Below, piece after piece: positions 12,466-24,900 of a stretch of DNA of 64,000 bases (position 1 is its first letter; every line of letters starts with the position of its first letter). Origin of the DNA: Fragilaria crotonensis (taxonomy: Eukaryota; Bacillariophyta; Fragilariophyceae; Fragilariales; Fragilariaceae); the NCBI GenBank assembly GCA_022925895.1, contig JAKSYS010000314.1, forward strand, positions 1-64,000, written 5' to 3'. Position numbers and translations under genes: made by a program. The notes beneath the pieces were generated by a model that made no database searches, was not told the origin of the DNA, and saw nothing but the letters and a program-made list of their open reading frames with translations.

Positions 12466-14122
12466 CTAGTATGTCGCCGTCGCCGTCATCGTCGTCGTTG
12501 CATCATCCTCGTGATTCGTCTGAAATCCGAATCGCGAACTATCAAACGTTCGCAACCTATGACCTTCGTTTCCAATAGGATCCACTAGACGTCGAATCGC
12601 AGCAGGGATATCCTCGTCTTGGAATTCTCCATCGTCGTTCTCATAGCTCGATGGGACACCATCGTCCCATTTGTGTGACAATCCGTCGACATCCAACAAG
12701 TGGTTGTGCAAAGCACAGCAAGTCATCCATATGTTGTCGCTTGCTTCAGTATTGTGGACGCGGATGCCCGTCTTTAGTATCCTCCAACGACCTTTAAGGA
12801 TGCCAAACGTGCACTCTACGTCCTTTCTAAGTGCTTCGAGCCACTGGGAGAAGCGTAGTTCCGATCGATTGCACGTGTCTTTCATTGGAGGAATTGTCGT
12901 CGGCCATCGGAGGTACCCATTGTCGACGATGACGTATGCGCCCTTGATCGTCACGTCCTCTACTTCGTTGCCAGTTGTCACAGTACCAGTATTGTCCTTT
13001 CTTCCCCTTTTCAACAAAATCAACCATCTCATCGAAAGCACCATCACGTAGATCGGACATGAACGAATCGAAACGAATGAGAGCCTTGTCGTTCCACCTT
13101 CCTGGGTGGCCTGTGGTAGTATGTAGTATCTGACGGCGATGATTGACCGTCAGATTATACGTCCTTGTTGTTGCATCTGACCCCATTTTGTAGCCAATGT
13201 GCGCTTGTCGAAACGCAGCAGTGACCTTGTCCAACGGAATGTGCGTCGCGTCGGTACTCCCAATACATCCTGGAAATCCTGCCAACGCATACTCCGATTC
13301 ACAACTTCGCAAGTCGGCCGTACTCTGAGGCATTTGCACGAAGCGAGGGTACAAAAATTTCGCGCCATACGTCGTGAAAGCGTGAAAGAAACAGCGATGG
13401 ACATCGCGACTTACTTTGGTGGCCTCTTCGATGTCATCAAAAGTCCACCCCCTGCCCAAGTACCGAAGTGAGCCTAAAAGGAGAAGTTCAAGGGGCAAAA
13501 CTTTCTTGTTGTTTTGCCTTCCAGTGAAGCCATGATCGACTTCTGTCCGCCATCGGTCAAACAAACCATCGCAATCGTCACCACAGACCCATTCCAACAC
13601 CTGTATGTATGACACATACGGCAACCTGAACCTCTGTCGAAAAACCTTATTCCAAAAGGGGCAGTCCGGTTCAGGATTCTCAACGTAGTCAATCCACCAG
13701 CTACTCATTTGGGGGCACACTCTACTCATTTTTCCAGTGGTTGGGTCGCAATACCACTGCCTCTTCATCTTTCGTCATTTTTTCCTGCGACCGCGAAATC
13801 TCTCACGGTGACGCCTGAGGTCTATCGCGTCAAATTCTTTCTGTTCCTCATCCTCCAGCTCAACCATACCCATCATCGTTAGCAGAACGTTTCTTTTCCT
13901 CTCATCCGCTGCCGCCTGCTGTGCCATGTATTCTTCAAGCTTGTCGTCGTCGACCGCGCCATCATCATCTATACAATCGTCCTCATTGCCGATATATCCA
14001 TCTTCATCCAAAAAACCTTCATAGAACGCGTTCAGAGCATCATTAGTGTCCATCCTTCCATGTGGGTTGTTGCTATGTCTAGTGATGCGATATGATGAAA
14101 TCGCCGCCAATGCCGTTGTCAT
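12466..14122 (-). CDS. PIF/Harbinger DDE transposase (HARBI1/Plant_tran type)
   Basis: Transposase of the Harbinger element. The three catalytic acids are in recognisable settings: D in GCIGSTDATHIPLDK, D in HPGRWNDKAL and E in KDVECTFGILKGRWRIL. The middle part contains the family-like RFRLPYVSYIQVLEWVCG. The 115-residue N-terminal acidic part (from 14122) is in the same frame as the catalytic part and separated from it by one TGA at 13777-13775, after a run of A. The frame shifts by one base at about 12960-13040, between the second D and the E. The protein therefore looks recently disabled, or the sequence has errors there. A short intron fits neither place well. Confidence 0.85.
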
Positions 14123-14346
14123 TGGAAGGTTGCAATTCTACAAAACATCATCCGATGCATCTCTAAAACCCTATTAAGGAATACTTTAGTGATGGGGTTT
14201 GTAAAAAATCCGGCTGTTCACAAACGCTCGAAAACGGTTTGTTAAAAACCCGGATTCACAAAGCGAGCATGCCCGTTTGCGTGGACTTTTTGTGGCTGCA
14301 AGGACCATATTTTCTCAGAAAATACTACTACGGTTTGTTTTGCGAG

Positions 14347-14373
14347 ACGTTTTGTTGGCTGAAAGCACCGGCC
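14347..14373 (-). repeat. Right TIR of Harbinger element, with TAA duplication
   Basis: Perfect inverted match to 10173..10199, followed by the second TAA copy at 14374-14376. Confidence 0.93.
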
Positions 14374-14376
14374 TAA

Positions 14377-14892
14377 TACCAGTTTCAAACATACAATTCC
14401 ATTCGTGACAGGCGTTCATTGCCGAGCTTCCTTTGCATTGGAGATACAGTACGTTGTGACTCCGCTCTCCTATGAAGGATGGTACTGTAGTACCAGGTAC
14501 AAATGGTACCAGGTACCAGGTAACAGGTACTGGAGTACTCAGAGTACTAGTACCTCCTACTGCTAGTTGTAGTACTACCGGTAGTACCATGGGCCATGGG
14601 AACTACCGGTAGTAAAAATACCACGTACATCTGAATCAATCACACGCCACATTCCAAACTTCAGACGTCACGGTGTCGACCGTCGAGAGCGTGTGGCCAG
14701 TACTTGTATATACCGTGAACCGTGAACCTTGGACAAGTACCGTAGGAGGAATTTACGTGAGCCCGTGCTATGTGTCTCCCATACTAACCGCTACTGTAGC
14801 CGGCCAGCAACTGCTGCAGGGTACGGGAGTACAGACTTCAACTGAATACTGGTACGGTGTGGGGTATTTCTATTCACAGAGGAGCAGCCGAG
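14377..14892. other. GTAC-rich palindromic intergenic DNA
   Basis: No gene recognised. From 14470 to 14620 there are overlapping palindromes such as GGTACCAGGTACC, ACTACCGGTAGT and CCATGGGCCATGG. Confidence 0.5.
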
Positions 14893-14897
14893 CAGCC
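14893..14897. repeat. CAGCC target duplication, left copy
   Basis: Lies directly before the left LTR of copia element B. The same five bases recur at 21432-21436 and 28725-28729. Confidence 0.75.
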
Positions 14898-16562
14898 TGT
14901 TGGAGATATTGAAAAGCGAGCGACCGGCCGCGGGACTGACGGGCCAGACAACGAGATTACCGACGTACTAAGGCCGTAAGGGCGTGTTATACAAAAAAAA
15001 CTTCGATCCAAGTATCCAAGTTTTCAAAGGGCTCATCACCCAATAATTCTAGGTTCGATTTTGTCCCGATGAAGCCGTGTTTATACAAAATGTGAAATCG
15101 AACTTCGGAACTCCCAAGTTTACTTTGTCAGGACAAACGTGAGTACCAAAACCACTTTGTTGGAGTAATTCGAAGTATCGAGTATTGTACAAGGTACTTT
15201 GTTGTCCCAAACACCATGCTGAACAGTGAGTAGTTTGATGACATCGCTCTGTCGTAGTTAATGCAATATAAAATACAACAACAGCCAATCTTCGCTCTCA
15301 TGGTAGTTAATACTATATAAAACACTGTTCTCTCTGCCTCCATCACCTTGTCTGCTCATCTCCCAGTTAGAATAATTAGTAGGAGGTCTATGCGCGTCGA
15401 GGTAAAACATCATGCGTGGATCCTCTGCGGTGTCGCGGGGGCTAGATGGATGACTGACTATCGAAATCATGAACAAGTCTTCATGGAGTGCTGGTGGGGG
15501 AGCTAGAGGATGGAAGGGAGAGGAGCTGTTCCGCAGCTCCGCAATACGTTCGAAAACATTTTGTTGTCTAAAGAGCCAGAAAGAAAAGCATAATTGTGTT
15601 AGAATGTACGTTTAAAAAACAACAGAGAGATAAACAAGGACAACATGATGCACGCCAGTCACGATGCCGCACGCACTGTACGCACTTACCTACTACTGTA
15701 GTAATAGACTTACAAGCGTCCAATTCCGCAAGCGAAAGAGTGTTTGCTCAATCATGAGTGTCAAAGGCTTCATCATGTAAGGTGAAGCAAGGCGTCGTGT
15801 TCATTACAAGCAAATAGATGCTTATGAATAATCCCGTCTCCCTTCTCCCATCACAGTTGATTGTATTGTTGCTCAATGCATCAATGGACTATGAAAGCAG
15901 AAAAGAAACGGAACTGATCAAATGTCAAGAGACAGAGCTGTCGACAACAGATCTTCAAACATTGCGAATGTGTCGTGAACTCAACAACACATGATGCCGA
16001 AACAAAGATTTTGCGGAGGCTGCCGTAGTTGCGAAACCTATTTCTACGGGACCTGGTGGTAGTGCTGGTAACGTCAGGAAATACCGTGCACAGATGATTA
16101 GGTACCTCCGCAAAAGACGAGCGGCTCTGAAAAGAACAGTGCTGCAAGAAACCTGGATTTACAAACTTGAATAAAAAATCTCGGAAACTTCGATTGCCAA
16201 GTTGGACGAGAAGTAGTCCCGCAACCTCCCATATCGAAGTTGAATCACGAATTATTGGGTGATGAGCCCTTGGAAAACTTGGATACTTGAATAGAATATT
16301 TCTTGTATAAACACGCCCTAAAAGGAAGTACAGGAGGAAAGTTGGCTGACGTAGTAAGGAAAGGTATGGACGAGGGCGGAGAACGAATTCGTAGAGCAAA
16401 TAAGAATGTTGTTTCTAGAGATCATTCTCTTGAAACAATTCCGTTAGCGAAGGGAAGTTTAATCAACGTTCTCTTTGTATCACTATTATCGTTAGAATCC
16501 GACTAGCATCCACGTACCAGGTTCAAGCCTTCCGTACAGTCGGATACTACGGTATTACAACA
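14898..16562 (+). repeat. Left LTR of copia B, interrupted by a DNA element
   Basis: 14898-14971 and 16319-16562 together correspond to the right LTR at 21093..21431. The stretch between is an insertion. Confidence 0.85.
14980..16318. mobile_element. Non-autonomous DNA element inside the copia B LTR
   Basis: About 1.34 kb with imperfect terminal inverted repeats of about 70 bp. Left begins GGGCGTGTTATAC, right (inverted) begins GGGCGTGTTTATAC, and both share AAGTATCCAAGTTTTC and GGGCTCATCACCCAATAATT. TAA stands at both ends (14977-14979 and 16319-16321). The intact right LTR of the host element gives the unoccupied site, GACGTACTAAAAGGAAGT. An extra 8 bp (GGCCGTAA) lies between the left TAA of the target and the element. 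No coding potential was recognised. The TAA duplication suits PIF/Harbinger, but the family is inferred only. Confidence 0.82.
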
Positions 16563-16599
16563 TTGTTTCGAGAGAAAGTAATTTTTATTACGAGCATCT

Positions 16600-17284
16600 A
16601 ACGAACATAAATGGTAGAAGACCGAAACATCGATAGTCTGATTGACGAGCTGAGGTCCCTGAAACTCAGAGTCAGCCCAGTGGAAAACCAACTGCGAGAA
16701 AGGCGAGAGCAGGAGGAAGTTGCTGTCGCGACACCAGTGACATCTCACAACGTACTAACGAGAGGAGATCGGGTGAGAATTATCAACAAGATCACACGAC
16801 CAGCAAACTGGCTTGCACGGTGGGACGAACAGGACATTGAAAACGAACGAAGAGCCACCATCACTCAACTGGTACGCGACCAAGTGTGGATAGTAACGGA
16901 CATCGGAACGAAAACGTGGCAAGCTCCCCAAAAATCTAGAAAGAATTGCGTAGATCTGCAGCAGTCATGAGCACCACGGATTCCACTTCCAGCGCCACCG
17001 GACAGCGAGGATTTGGAGGCAGCCAAGGACGAGGAGGGCGTGGAAATCAAGCAACACCCACCGGTCGAGGACAACAGGCAACCAGGCAACGCGCGCCAAA
17101 CTTCAAAGGAAGCACAAGTGAGATGAACGGACATGTATTCCAGTGCTCGGAGGAACAAACCGACCGGCTACAGTACAGAACAACACTTGAAGCGCTACTG
17201 TCAGACGTGAAGAAGTCCCTCAAGTACCCAGAAGACCCAGTGGTTTCATGCTCGCACAATCCGACGATAGCGGCATTGACCTGA
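16600..17284 (+). CDS. gag-like region of copia B (fossil)
   Basis: Gag-position region of element B. It includes a coiled-coil-like start (MVEDRNIDSLIDELRSLK) and, further on, a Gly/Arg-rich segment (GFGGSQGRGGRGNQATPTGR). A clear CCHC knuckle was not seen. Broken; limits approximate. Confidence 0.55.
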
Positions 17285-17289
17285 GTTGG

Positions 17290-20200
17290 ATCTTCTGGAC
17301 TCACAGTCCACAATCTCTGTGTTCAAAAACCCGACCATGCTAACTAACATCTGCTACAGCAAGCGTACGTTGCGGGCACTCACAAATGGGGGCCACCAGC
17401 AGGATTCAAACATGATTGGTGATTTCCCGAACCTCGGTGAAGTATGGTACAACAGCAAGTCGATCGCCAACATTCTGTCGCTCGCGGACGTACACAAAGT
17501 TTGCTGTGTCACTATGGACTCACCACACGACAAACCTGCTCTCCTTGTTCACTGTCTCGATGGTTCGGTGATGAAGTTTGCAGAGCGCGAATCCGGCTTT
17601 TATGTGTACAATGATCCTAACGTTACTAACAATACTGTTACCGGTTACTCTATCCTGTCCACAGTAGCTAAGCAAAAGAAATTGTTCTCGAGGAGCCGCG
17701 AAGTAAAGGCAGCAGATGCAGCTAGAGAACTCTACCGCAAAATAGGAAGACCAGACGAGAACGAGTTTGACTCCATCTAGCGAAGGAGCCTGATCAGAAA
17801 CTGCCCAGTGACGACGAACGACGCGAAGCGCGCTCTCACCATGTACGGACCAGACGTAGCGGTCCTTAAGGGAAAGACCACACAAAGTACGGCTGCTCCT
17901 CGAGTACCCACGTTTGAGGCCGTACTGATACCTACAACATCACCGTCAGGTGACGCTTTGTATGGATTTCTTTTTCGTACAGGTACCGGTTTCCGTACAG
18001 TTCGACAAGTGCCAGATAGAAGCAAGGCCGTTATACTTCAAGCCACACGCCATGTTGTAAACTTATACAATTCTCGAGGTTTCAACGTGTGTGACATTCA
18101 TGCCGACAACGAGTTTGAGTGCATACGCGAAGACGTGCGCCCAGTCGAGGTGAACGCTGTGACTATGGACAGTCACGTGGGCGAAGTTGAACGTTCCGTA
18201 CGAACAATAAAGGAGCGACTACGCACATGCGTTCACGGGTTGCCATTCGAACGTCTCCCAAAGTTAATGATACGCCATATGGTTATTGAAGCCGTACGGT
18301 GTTTAAATCAATTTCCTTGGAAGCATGGCATTTCTGATGACATGAGCCCAGCTGCTCTCGTCACAGGACACCCACCGCCCGATTTCCAGAAAATGCGCCT
18401 GGAGTTTGGTACCTACGTACAGGTTTTTGAAGACAACGACCCCACGAACTCCACGCGCACACGATCGATGGGCGCCATTGCGCTAGGCCCCACGGGAAAT
18501 GCCCAAGGGGACTACAATTTTATGTCGCTCGCGACCGGTGCAAAGATATCAAGACACCAATGGACGGCGTTCTTACCAATGACTGACACAGCCATTGCCC
18601 GCGTCCACGCCCTCGGCATTCAGGACGAACAGCCGTTACTTCAGGAGCGCGGACTTGTGGTTGAATGGCGACCGGATCAACCGATTGACGAGTCTGAGTA
18701 CGATCGGGATTACGCTTTACCGCGACGCGAACCAGCCGACGCATTTGCTCCCGGTGATTTTGACCCCGTCGACCCAAACGAAGCTGCCGATTTACTTGCC
18801 GATGCCGCAGCCCACGACCTTTTCATTGAGCCTGAGAACGACCCTGTCGTTTTTGCTCAAGGAGGGGATGAGGACGTGAACCCAGCACAGCATCCCGAGA
18901 ACCTTTGGTTGTTTGACAACCCACAACCGGCGATCGTTGCACCACAAGACGACGACAACGACGTGGAACACGATGACGACGTTGCATACCATGACAACGA
19001 TGCACATGACGCCGACGCAGTACACGAAGCCGACGCTCTCGACGACGACGAGGCCGACGCACACGAAGACGACACTACCGACGAAGGAGTGTACGAAGAC
19101 GAAGCTCTCATCGAAGGCGCTGCCAACGGAGGGGCGCACGAAATCGACGCTACCAATGAAGGAGCGCACAGAGACGAAGACGACGAGGCGGGCAACGACA
19201 CAACGAACAAAGGAGCGCACGGAGACGACGACAACGAGGCAGGCAACGAAGCAGCGAACGCGGGCAACGATGCCCGGCCATACAATCTATGACACCGAGG
19301 CCCAACACCGACGACTCGATTCAAAGAAGCGATGGACAACCCATATGACGGCAAGTCCTACTACCCTCCTGCGCAATTGACACAACACGCTGTCATCGTT
19401 GCCGCCATTCAGCGAGTGTACGGTTTCGTTATGACGCAAATGACAGCGAAGGCTGGGATCAAAAACACGGGAGGGCGGCCGAAGAGGCACTCATGCAGGA
19501 GTTTGCACAATTTGAGACTTTACACGTGTGCGAGGCGGTCAACTTGAAGTTACTTACGGCAGAACAACAAAAGGATGCACTCAGAGTAAGCAATCTCATC
19601 AAAGAGAAACAAAACGGCATCCTCAGAGGGTGCACAGCAGCTGACAGAAGCGTGCAAAGGTCCCTCTACAAAAAGTCAGAAACCGCATCTCCAAGAACGG
19701 TGGCATCGGACGCGCTTCTCTTATCAATCATAATCGATGCGTACGAGAAACGAGACGTAGCAGCCAACCGTGGACGAAGTCGGAGCGTATCTCAAAGCAT
19801 GCATGGACGATTTTGTTATCATGAAGTTCACCGGCGAGTCGGTAGACATTTTATGCAAGCTGAACCCAAGTCACATCAAGTTTGTGGTACTCGAGAAAGG
19901 AATCAAGGTACTGTACGTGCGTTTGATCAAGGCAATCTATGGATGTGTGAAGTCCGCCCTTCTGTGGTACAAGATGCTTTCCTTGTCACCACAGGGAATG
20001 GGGTTCGTGCTGAATCCATACGACTCTTGCGTCGCAAATTGTGTAATCAAGGGAAAACAATGCACGGTCGCATGGTATGTGGACGACACCAAGATATCTC
20101 ATGAGGACCCCGAAGTGGTAACGATGATCATTAACAAGCCAGAAGAGCAGTTCGGAAAGATGACGGTGACCCGGGGAAGAGAACACGTTTTCCTGGGCAT

Positions 20201-21075
20201 GCATGAACATAAGGTACACCGATGCGGGCACAGCAGTACTCACCATGACGAGATACCTACAGGAAGCGATTGACGAGTGCGGCCTAGACCTACGACACAA
20301 GGCAAACACACCAGCAAGAAGAACTCTATTCGAGGTGGATCAAATGTCAACACCTTTGGACAAAGGAGCGGCCGAAATGTTTCACAGAATCGTAGCGAAA
20401 CTGTGGTACGTGTCAATCCGCGCACGAATGGACATGCTACCCGCCATCGGTTTCCTATGCACAAGAGTATCGCAGAGCACGGAACAGGACCAAAGCAAAC
20501 TATGACTGGTATTGGAGTATTTGAAAGGTACAATGGATCTTGAGTATACGCTTGGGGCAGATAGCATGGCCAAGTTGCGAACATGGGTGGACGGCGCGTC
20601 CTCGTATGCGGTCCACCCCGACATGAAAAGCCACACAGGCGGGATAATGTCCCTAGGCACCGTCGGTTTTATACCTAAATCGAGGAAGCAGAAGCTCAAC
20701 ACTAAAAGCTCGACCGAAGCGGAACTCGTAGGAGCCAGCGATTACCCACCGAATACCATGTGGGCGAAGAATTTTTTGGAGGCGCAAGGCTATGATATCG
20801 TTGAAAACTACTTGGAGCAAGACAACGAGAGCGCCATCAAAATGGAAAAGAACGGGCGATCCTTGGCTGGACCAAGATCAAGGCATATCGACATCAGGTA
20901 CTTCTGGATTAAGGATCGGACGCAGTCGAGCCGAATACAAATTCGACACTGCCCTAGTACGTTACAGATGCTGGCGGATTTTTTTACTAAACCGCTGCAA
21001 GGAAGTTTGTTCACCAAGTTTCGCGACGTCCTTCTAGGTTACGAACATATCACCTCTCTGGCCCTGGACTCGACG
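17290..21075 (+). CDS. pol region of copia B (fossil)
   Basis: Protease-like start LDLLDSQSTISVFKNP near 17290. Integrase core traces follow around 17880-18430, including the glutamate-bearing GEVERSVRTIKERLRT. An Asp/Glu-rich linker lies at about 18700-19280. Reverse transcriptase traces with WYVDDTKISH lie near 20080, and RNase H with TKSSTEAELVGASD near 20700-20990. Degenerate, with many breaks and missing material between integrase and reverse transcriptase. Confidence 0.8.
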
Positions 21076-21092
21076 TAGACTCTCGAGGAGCG

Positions 21093-21431
21093 TGTTGGAG
21101 ATTCTGTAAAGCGAGCGACCGGCCGCGGGACTGACGGGCCAGACAACGAGATTACCGACGTACTAAAAGGAAGTACAGGAGGAACGTGGGCTGACGTAGT
21201 AAGGAAAGGTATGGACGAGGGCGGAGAACAAATTCGTAGAGCAAATAAGAACGTTGTTTCTAGAGATCATTCTCTCGAAACAATTCCGTTAGCGAAGTGA
21301 AGTTTAATCGACGTTCTCTTTGTAATCACTAGTATTATCGTTCGAATCCGACTAGCATCCACGTACCTGGTACCATGTTCAAGTCATCTGTATGCATACA
21401 GTCGGATACTACGGTATTACAACTTACAACA
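21093..21431 (+). repeat. Right LTR of copia B
   Basis: Starts TGTTGGAGATT after a purine-rich stretch (CTCGAGGAGCG) and ends TTACAACA, followed by CAGCC. Confidence 0.87.
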
Positions 21432-21436
21432 CAGCC
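21432..21436. repeat. CAGCC shared by copia B and copia C
   Basis: These five bases are at once the right-hand duplication of element B and the left-hand duplication of element C. Confidence 0.75.
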
Positions 21437-21842
21437 ACTTGAGAGTCGCTGCCGGAGGCTGTACTCTAAACGTAGCTACTGGTATTCGGTACCGTACCGT
21501 AGGACGATGAATTCGTGAGAGTTTCTCTACACTAACAGTAAGTGCTTGGGAGAGCCTTTCACAAATAGTAGGTCCTAAGATTATAAACTAAAATGTAGCA
21601 AATAAAGTGAGCTTTGAAATGGCTCAAGAGATATGTCAGGTAGATCATATCAAATTGAATTCACCTCATTGGATGAGGTGAGATGAGCACCATTTCATAT
21701 CTTGTCGGTCTTGACAAGTAGCTAATTATACCGTCCACATTTAGAATCGTGCTTTGTTCTGTTTCACATGTATGACCTTACAGTACGATGGCGTACGCTG
21801 CGGAGCAGCACAGTACGGTCGTTACAGTCGTCAGTTTTAACT
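21437..21842 (-). repeat. 3' LTR of copia C
   Basis: 406 bp, identical by eye to 28319..28724. In element orientation it starts AGTTAAAACTG and ends CTCTCAAGT, not the usual TG..CA. Confidence 0.88.
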
Positions 21843-21944
21843 CTCCCTTTCATTCATGGAAGCAGACAATGATTAATATGCAATAGATACGAGTTGAACA
21901 ACGGATGCAGTCCAAACAAGAGCACAGAGTTAAAGGGGTAAGTT

Positions 21945-24900
21945 ACCATCCTTGAACGAGTCGGCGAACTCGTTCGAAGCTTTCGCGATTCAGGCCTTTG
22001 GTGAGCATGTCAGCCCACTGTTCCTGAGTATCGACTTTGATGATTGCAATGGTGCCGTCGCGAACGTGTGCCCAAAAGAAATGCCATTTGACTTGAAAGT
22101 ACTTCGTTCGATTGGTAATTCGTTGGTTGGTTGCCAAAAGAAGTGCACCATTGTTGTCCTCAAACACACGGCACTTGACAGTAGACGTGAGAGTATCAGG
22201 AAGTTGCAAGCCATTAATGAGTTCGATGAGCATGGTCCGCAATGGAAGGAGCGTTCGCATGGCGGAGCTGAGCGCGGAGTACTCAGCTTCGAGCGTCGAC
22301 AGAGATATTTCAGACTGGAGATGCGATTTCCAAAGGATCGGGCACCCTCCGAGAGTGATGATATAACCTGTCCTCGACTTTGCGGAGCTTGGCGAGGAGT
22401 CGGGGTCGCGACGATGCAATCCTGCGAAGTCTGCGTCCACATAGCAGTCCAAAGTGAGATCGCCGGTTGGCTTGACGATCATGCCCTTGTCGTACGTCCT
22501 TTGGAGATAACGAACGATCGTCTTAATTGCGGAGGCGTGACTCTTCTTCGGGTTGTGAGAGAATCGAGCAACCTGACTGACTGCGAACGCGATATCGGGG
22601 CGAGTGTTCGTCGAAAGGTAAAGGAGCATCCCAACCACAGAGCGATAGCTCCAAGACTCCTGCATCGGAGGACCATCGGGTCGATTCCCAAAGCGGCTTG
22701 TCCAGCGGGAGTCCAATTGCTGTTACTCATCTTCATCCCTGTCGCCTCTTGAATCTTCTGAATTAGGCCTTTCTGTGTTAGCGTCAGGGTGCCGTTCTTG
22801 GGATCCTTCACGAAGTTGATGCCCAAGAAATCAGTGAAGGTTCCTTCCTTCGTGAAACTGAAACCTTTGGCGTCGAGATTCGCAAATAATTCGTCGAGAT
22901 CGCGTTGATTTGAAAAAGCGATGCCCAAATCGTCAACGTAGATAACCACCATGATAGTGTCCTTGTAAAGAAGGCAAGGGTCATTTGCACAGCTCTTGAA
23001 CCCTTCATCGCGTAGTGCATCGGACAGATGTTCATACCAGAGTCGCGGTGCGACACTCAAACCGTAGAGACTTTTCAAGAGTTGCAGACACGTAGATGAC
23101 CCACGTTCGGAACGAAAGCCTCGAGGCAAGTGAATCCATACTGGATCGCTGAGTGGGGCCTGTACGAATGCACTGCTGAAATCGATAGTGCAAGTTTGCC
23201 AAGCAAGTGTGAGTGACAGTACCAGAAACAACCGTACCGTACTCCAAGCCACGACTGGGGCAAACGTTTCTTGCTCAGTTTCCTGCAAGTCACCTCGTAC
23301 GCAGTACCGTGCCTTGTACTTGCTTATGGCACCGTCAGGCGTGCGTTTACGCCGAAAGACCCAAGTACCTGGCAGGATTCGTGACTTCGCATCGGCAGTT
23401 GGTACTTCTTTCCAAGTCCCATTTTTCTCCAACGACTTGATTTCGGCTTCTGCAGCCCTCAACCAATTTTGGATGTTCTCGACGTCCGACATGGCTTCTT
23501 CGAAGGTCAAAGTGTCGGGGTCGCTCACGCTTGCCTTGTTCGCTTGTGACATGGCGCTGCTGTCTTCAATGGCTTCGGTGAGGAGCCAATCGAAGATGAT
23601 GTCATCCATTGTAAACAAGTAACCTCTCCCTTGTTGGCCGTCGTATCCGAGACGATCGGGAGCCTTGCGAGTGCGAGTTGAACGACGAGGTGAGTGCCTT
23701 TGCTGTTCGTTGGGTGCCTGCCTTGTGACGGCTTCGATCTCATCGTGCGTTTCGATTGAAGCAGCTGGGGATGGAATGTCATGAGATGCAGGACGAAGTG
23801 GAGACTGGAACAGTTGCGTCGGTGTCGGAGGCTGAGGATCCTGAATTAAGTGAGGCGGAGGCGCCACCGTTGGAGTTGATGGAGGGGACTCTCCTTGGAG
23901 TTAACAATGGTGTCGAGGAACTGGAGGTTGCGTCGTCGTCTCGTTGACTGGAAGCTGTCGTTGCGTTGCGTCAACAGGAGTTCTTGTCGGAGGAGGTTCG
24001 ACGGGTAGCGCTGACGGTGGAGTTGCTGCGTCGATGGCGGTCGCGATGCGTTGCTGTTGTGAGAGTACATCTTGCTCTCTCGAAATTTTCAGTCTCAACA
24101 ATCAACCGCTCTTGGTCCTCGTCATCCAGAATGTACTGGTAGGTCGAGTCGCGGAACATACGTTTCCAGCTGTCTGCGTTGAAGTTCGGAAGGTCGTCGG
24201 CGGAGGCCGGAACAGTGGCAAACCAATCGTCGAAGACGACGTGGAATTGTGGCGTTATGTAACCCGTTTGAGGGTTGAGGACAATTGGGACTGTGATGGC
24301 GTGCTTCGGTGAGAAGCCCATGTTGATCGTTCGAGTTGATCGCGGAGTCCAACGAGGCAACTTTTTGCCATCGGATATCATCTTGTCCAAGACGTAGACA
24401 GGGCAACCCCAAACGTGGAGATTGTTCAGCTTTCGCTGCTCCCATCGTGTTTTGGTGAACAGGTCGGCAGGACATAAGCCAGTTCTTGGATCAGGAACAT
24501 GGTTGACCAAAAAGACTGCGTGATTGACTGCCAAGGGCCAAAGTGTTGCGTCCGCGATCGATGGCCAATGAATCGCTGCGTGAAGCATCATCGTGCGAGC
24601 GATCGCCATGATTGTTCGGATGTTTCGCTCAGCGATGCCATTGTGGTGGTGTGCACCAACGCCAGCGAACCTCATGATTTGTGCGAATGTCGAAAGGTTG
24701 CGAGTGAATTCGGCGGATGTGAAAATCTTGGAGTTGTCGGCCAAATACTCTTGCGGCACAACTCCATACTGGCGGCAGGTAAGTTCGAACTTTTCCTTTG
24801 CTTTCAACGTCTCGTGTGTGTTGAGGTTGACTTGGAGTTCGACATGGACGAAACCGGAGGCGTGGTCCACGAAGATGCAACCTCCCGTATACATCTCGTC

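Larger units (their letters stand above)
10173..14373. mobile_element. PIF/Harbinger DNA transposon, full length
   Basis: A 4.2-kb element with 27-bp perfect terminal inverted repeats starting GGCCGGTGCTTTCAGCC. It is flanked on both sides by TAA (10170-10172 and 14374-14376), the 3-bp TWA duplication typical of PIF/Harbinger. Inside the repeats, TGGTCCTTGCAG and GAGCATGC recur in inverted orientation on both sides. It carries two convergent genes: a DDE transposase on the minus strand and a second protein on the plus strand. This two-gene plan is standard for the superfamily. Perfect end repeats suggest recent movement, although both genes show reading-frame changes, so the copy may no longer be autonomous. 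Confidence 0.93.
14898..21431 (+). mobile_element. Ty1/copia retrotransposon B, old fossil
   Basis: Ty1/copia element bounded by LTRs that start TGTTGGAGAT and end TTACAACA, with CAGCC on both sides. The left LTR is split by a separate 1.3-kb DNA element (14980..16318). The two LTRs differ by several percent by eye, so it is clearly older than elements A and C. It keeps recognisable protease, integrase, reverse transcriptase and RNase H traces in copia order. It is heavily broken (many breaks, including missing pieces). Confidence 0.88.

Noticed and set aside
18900-19270. Several long overlapping frames on both strands
   Set aside because: They are shadows of the Asp/Glu/Ala-rich linker of the copia B fossil.
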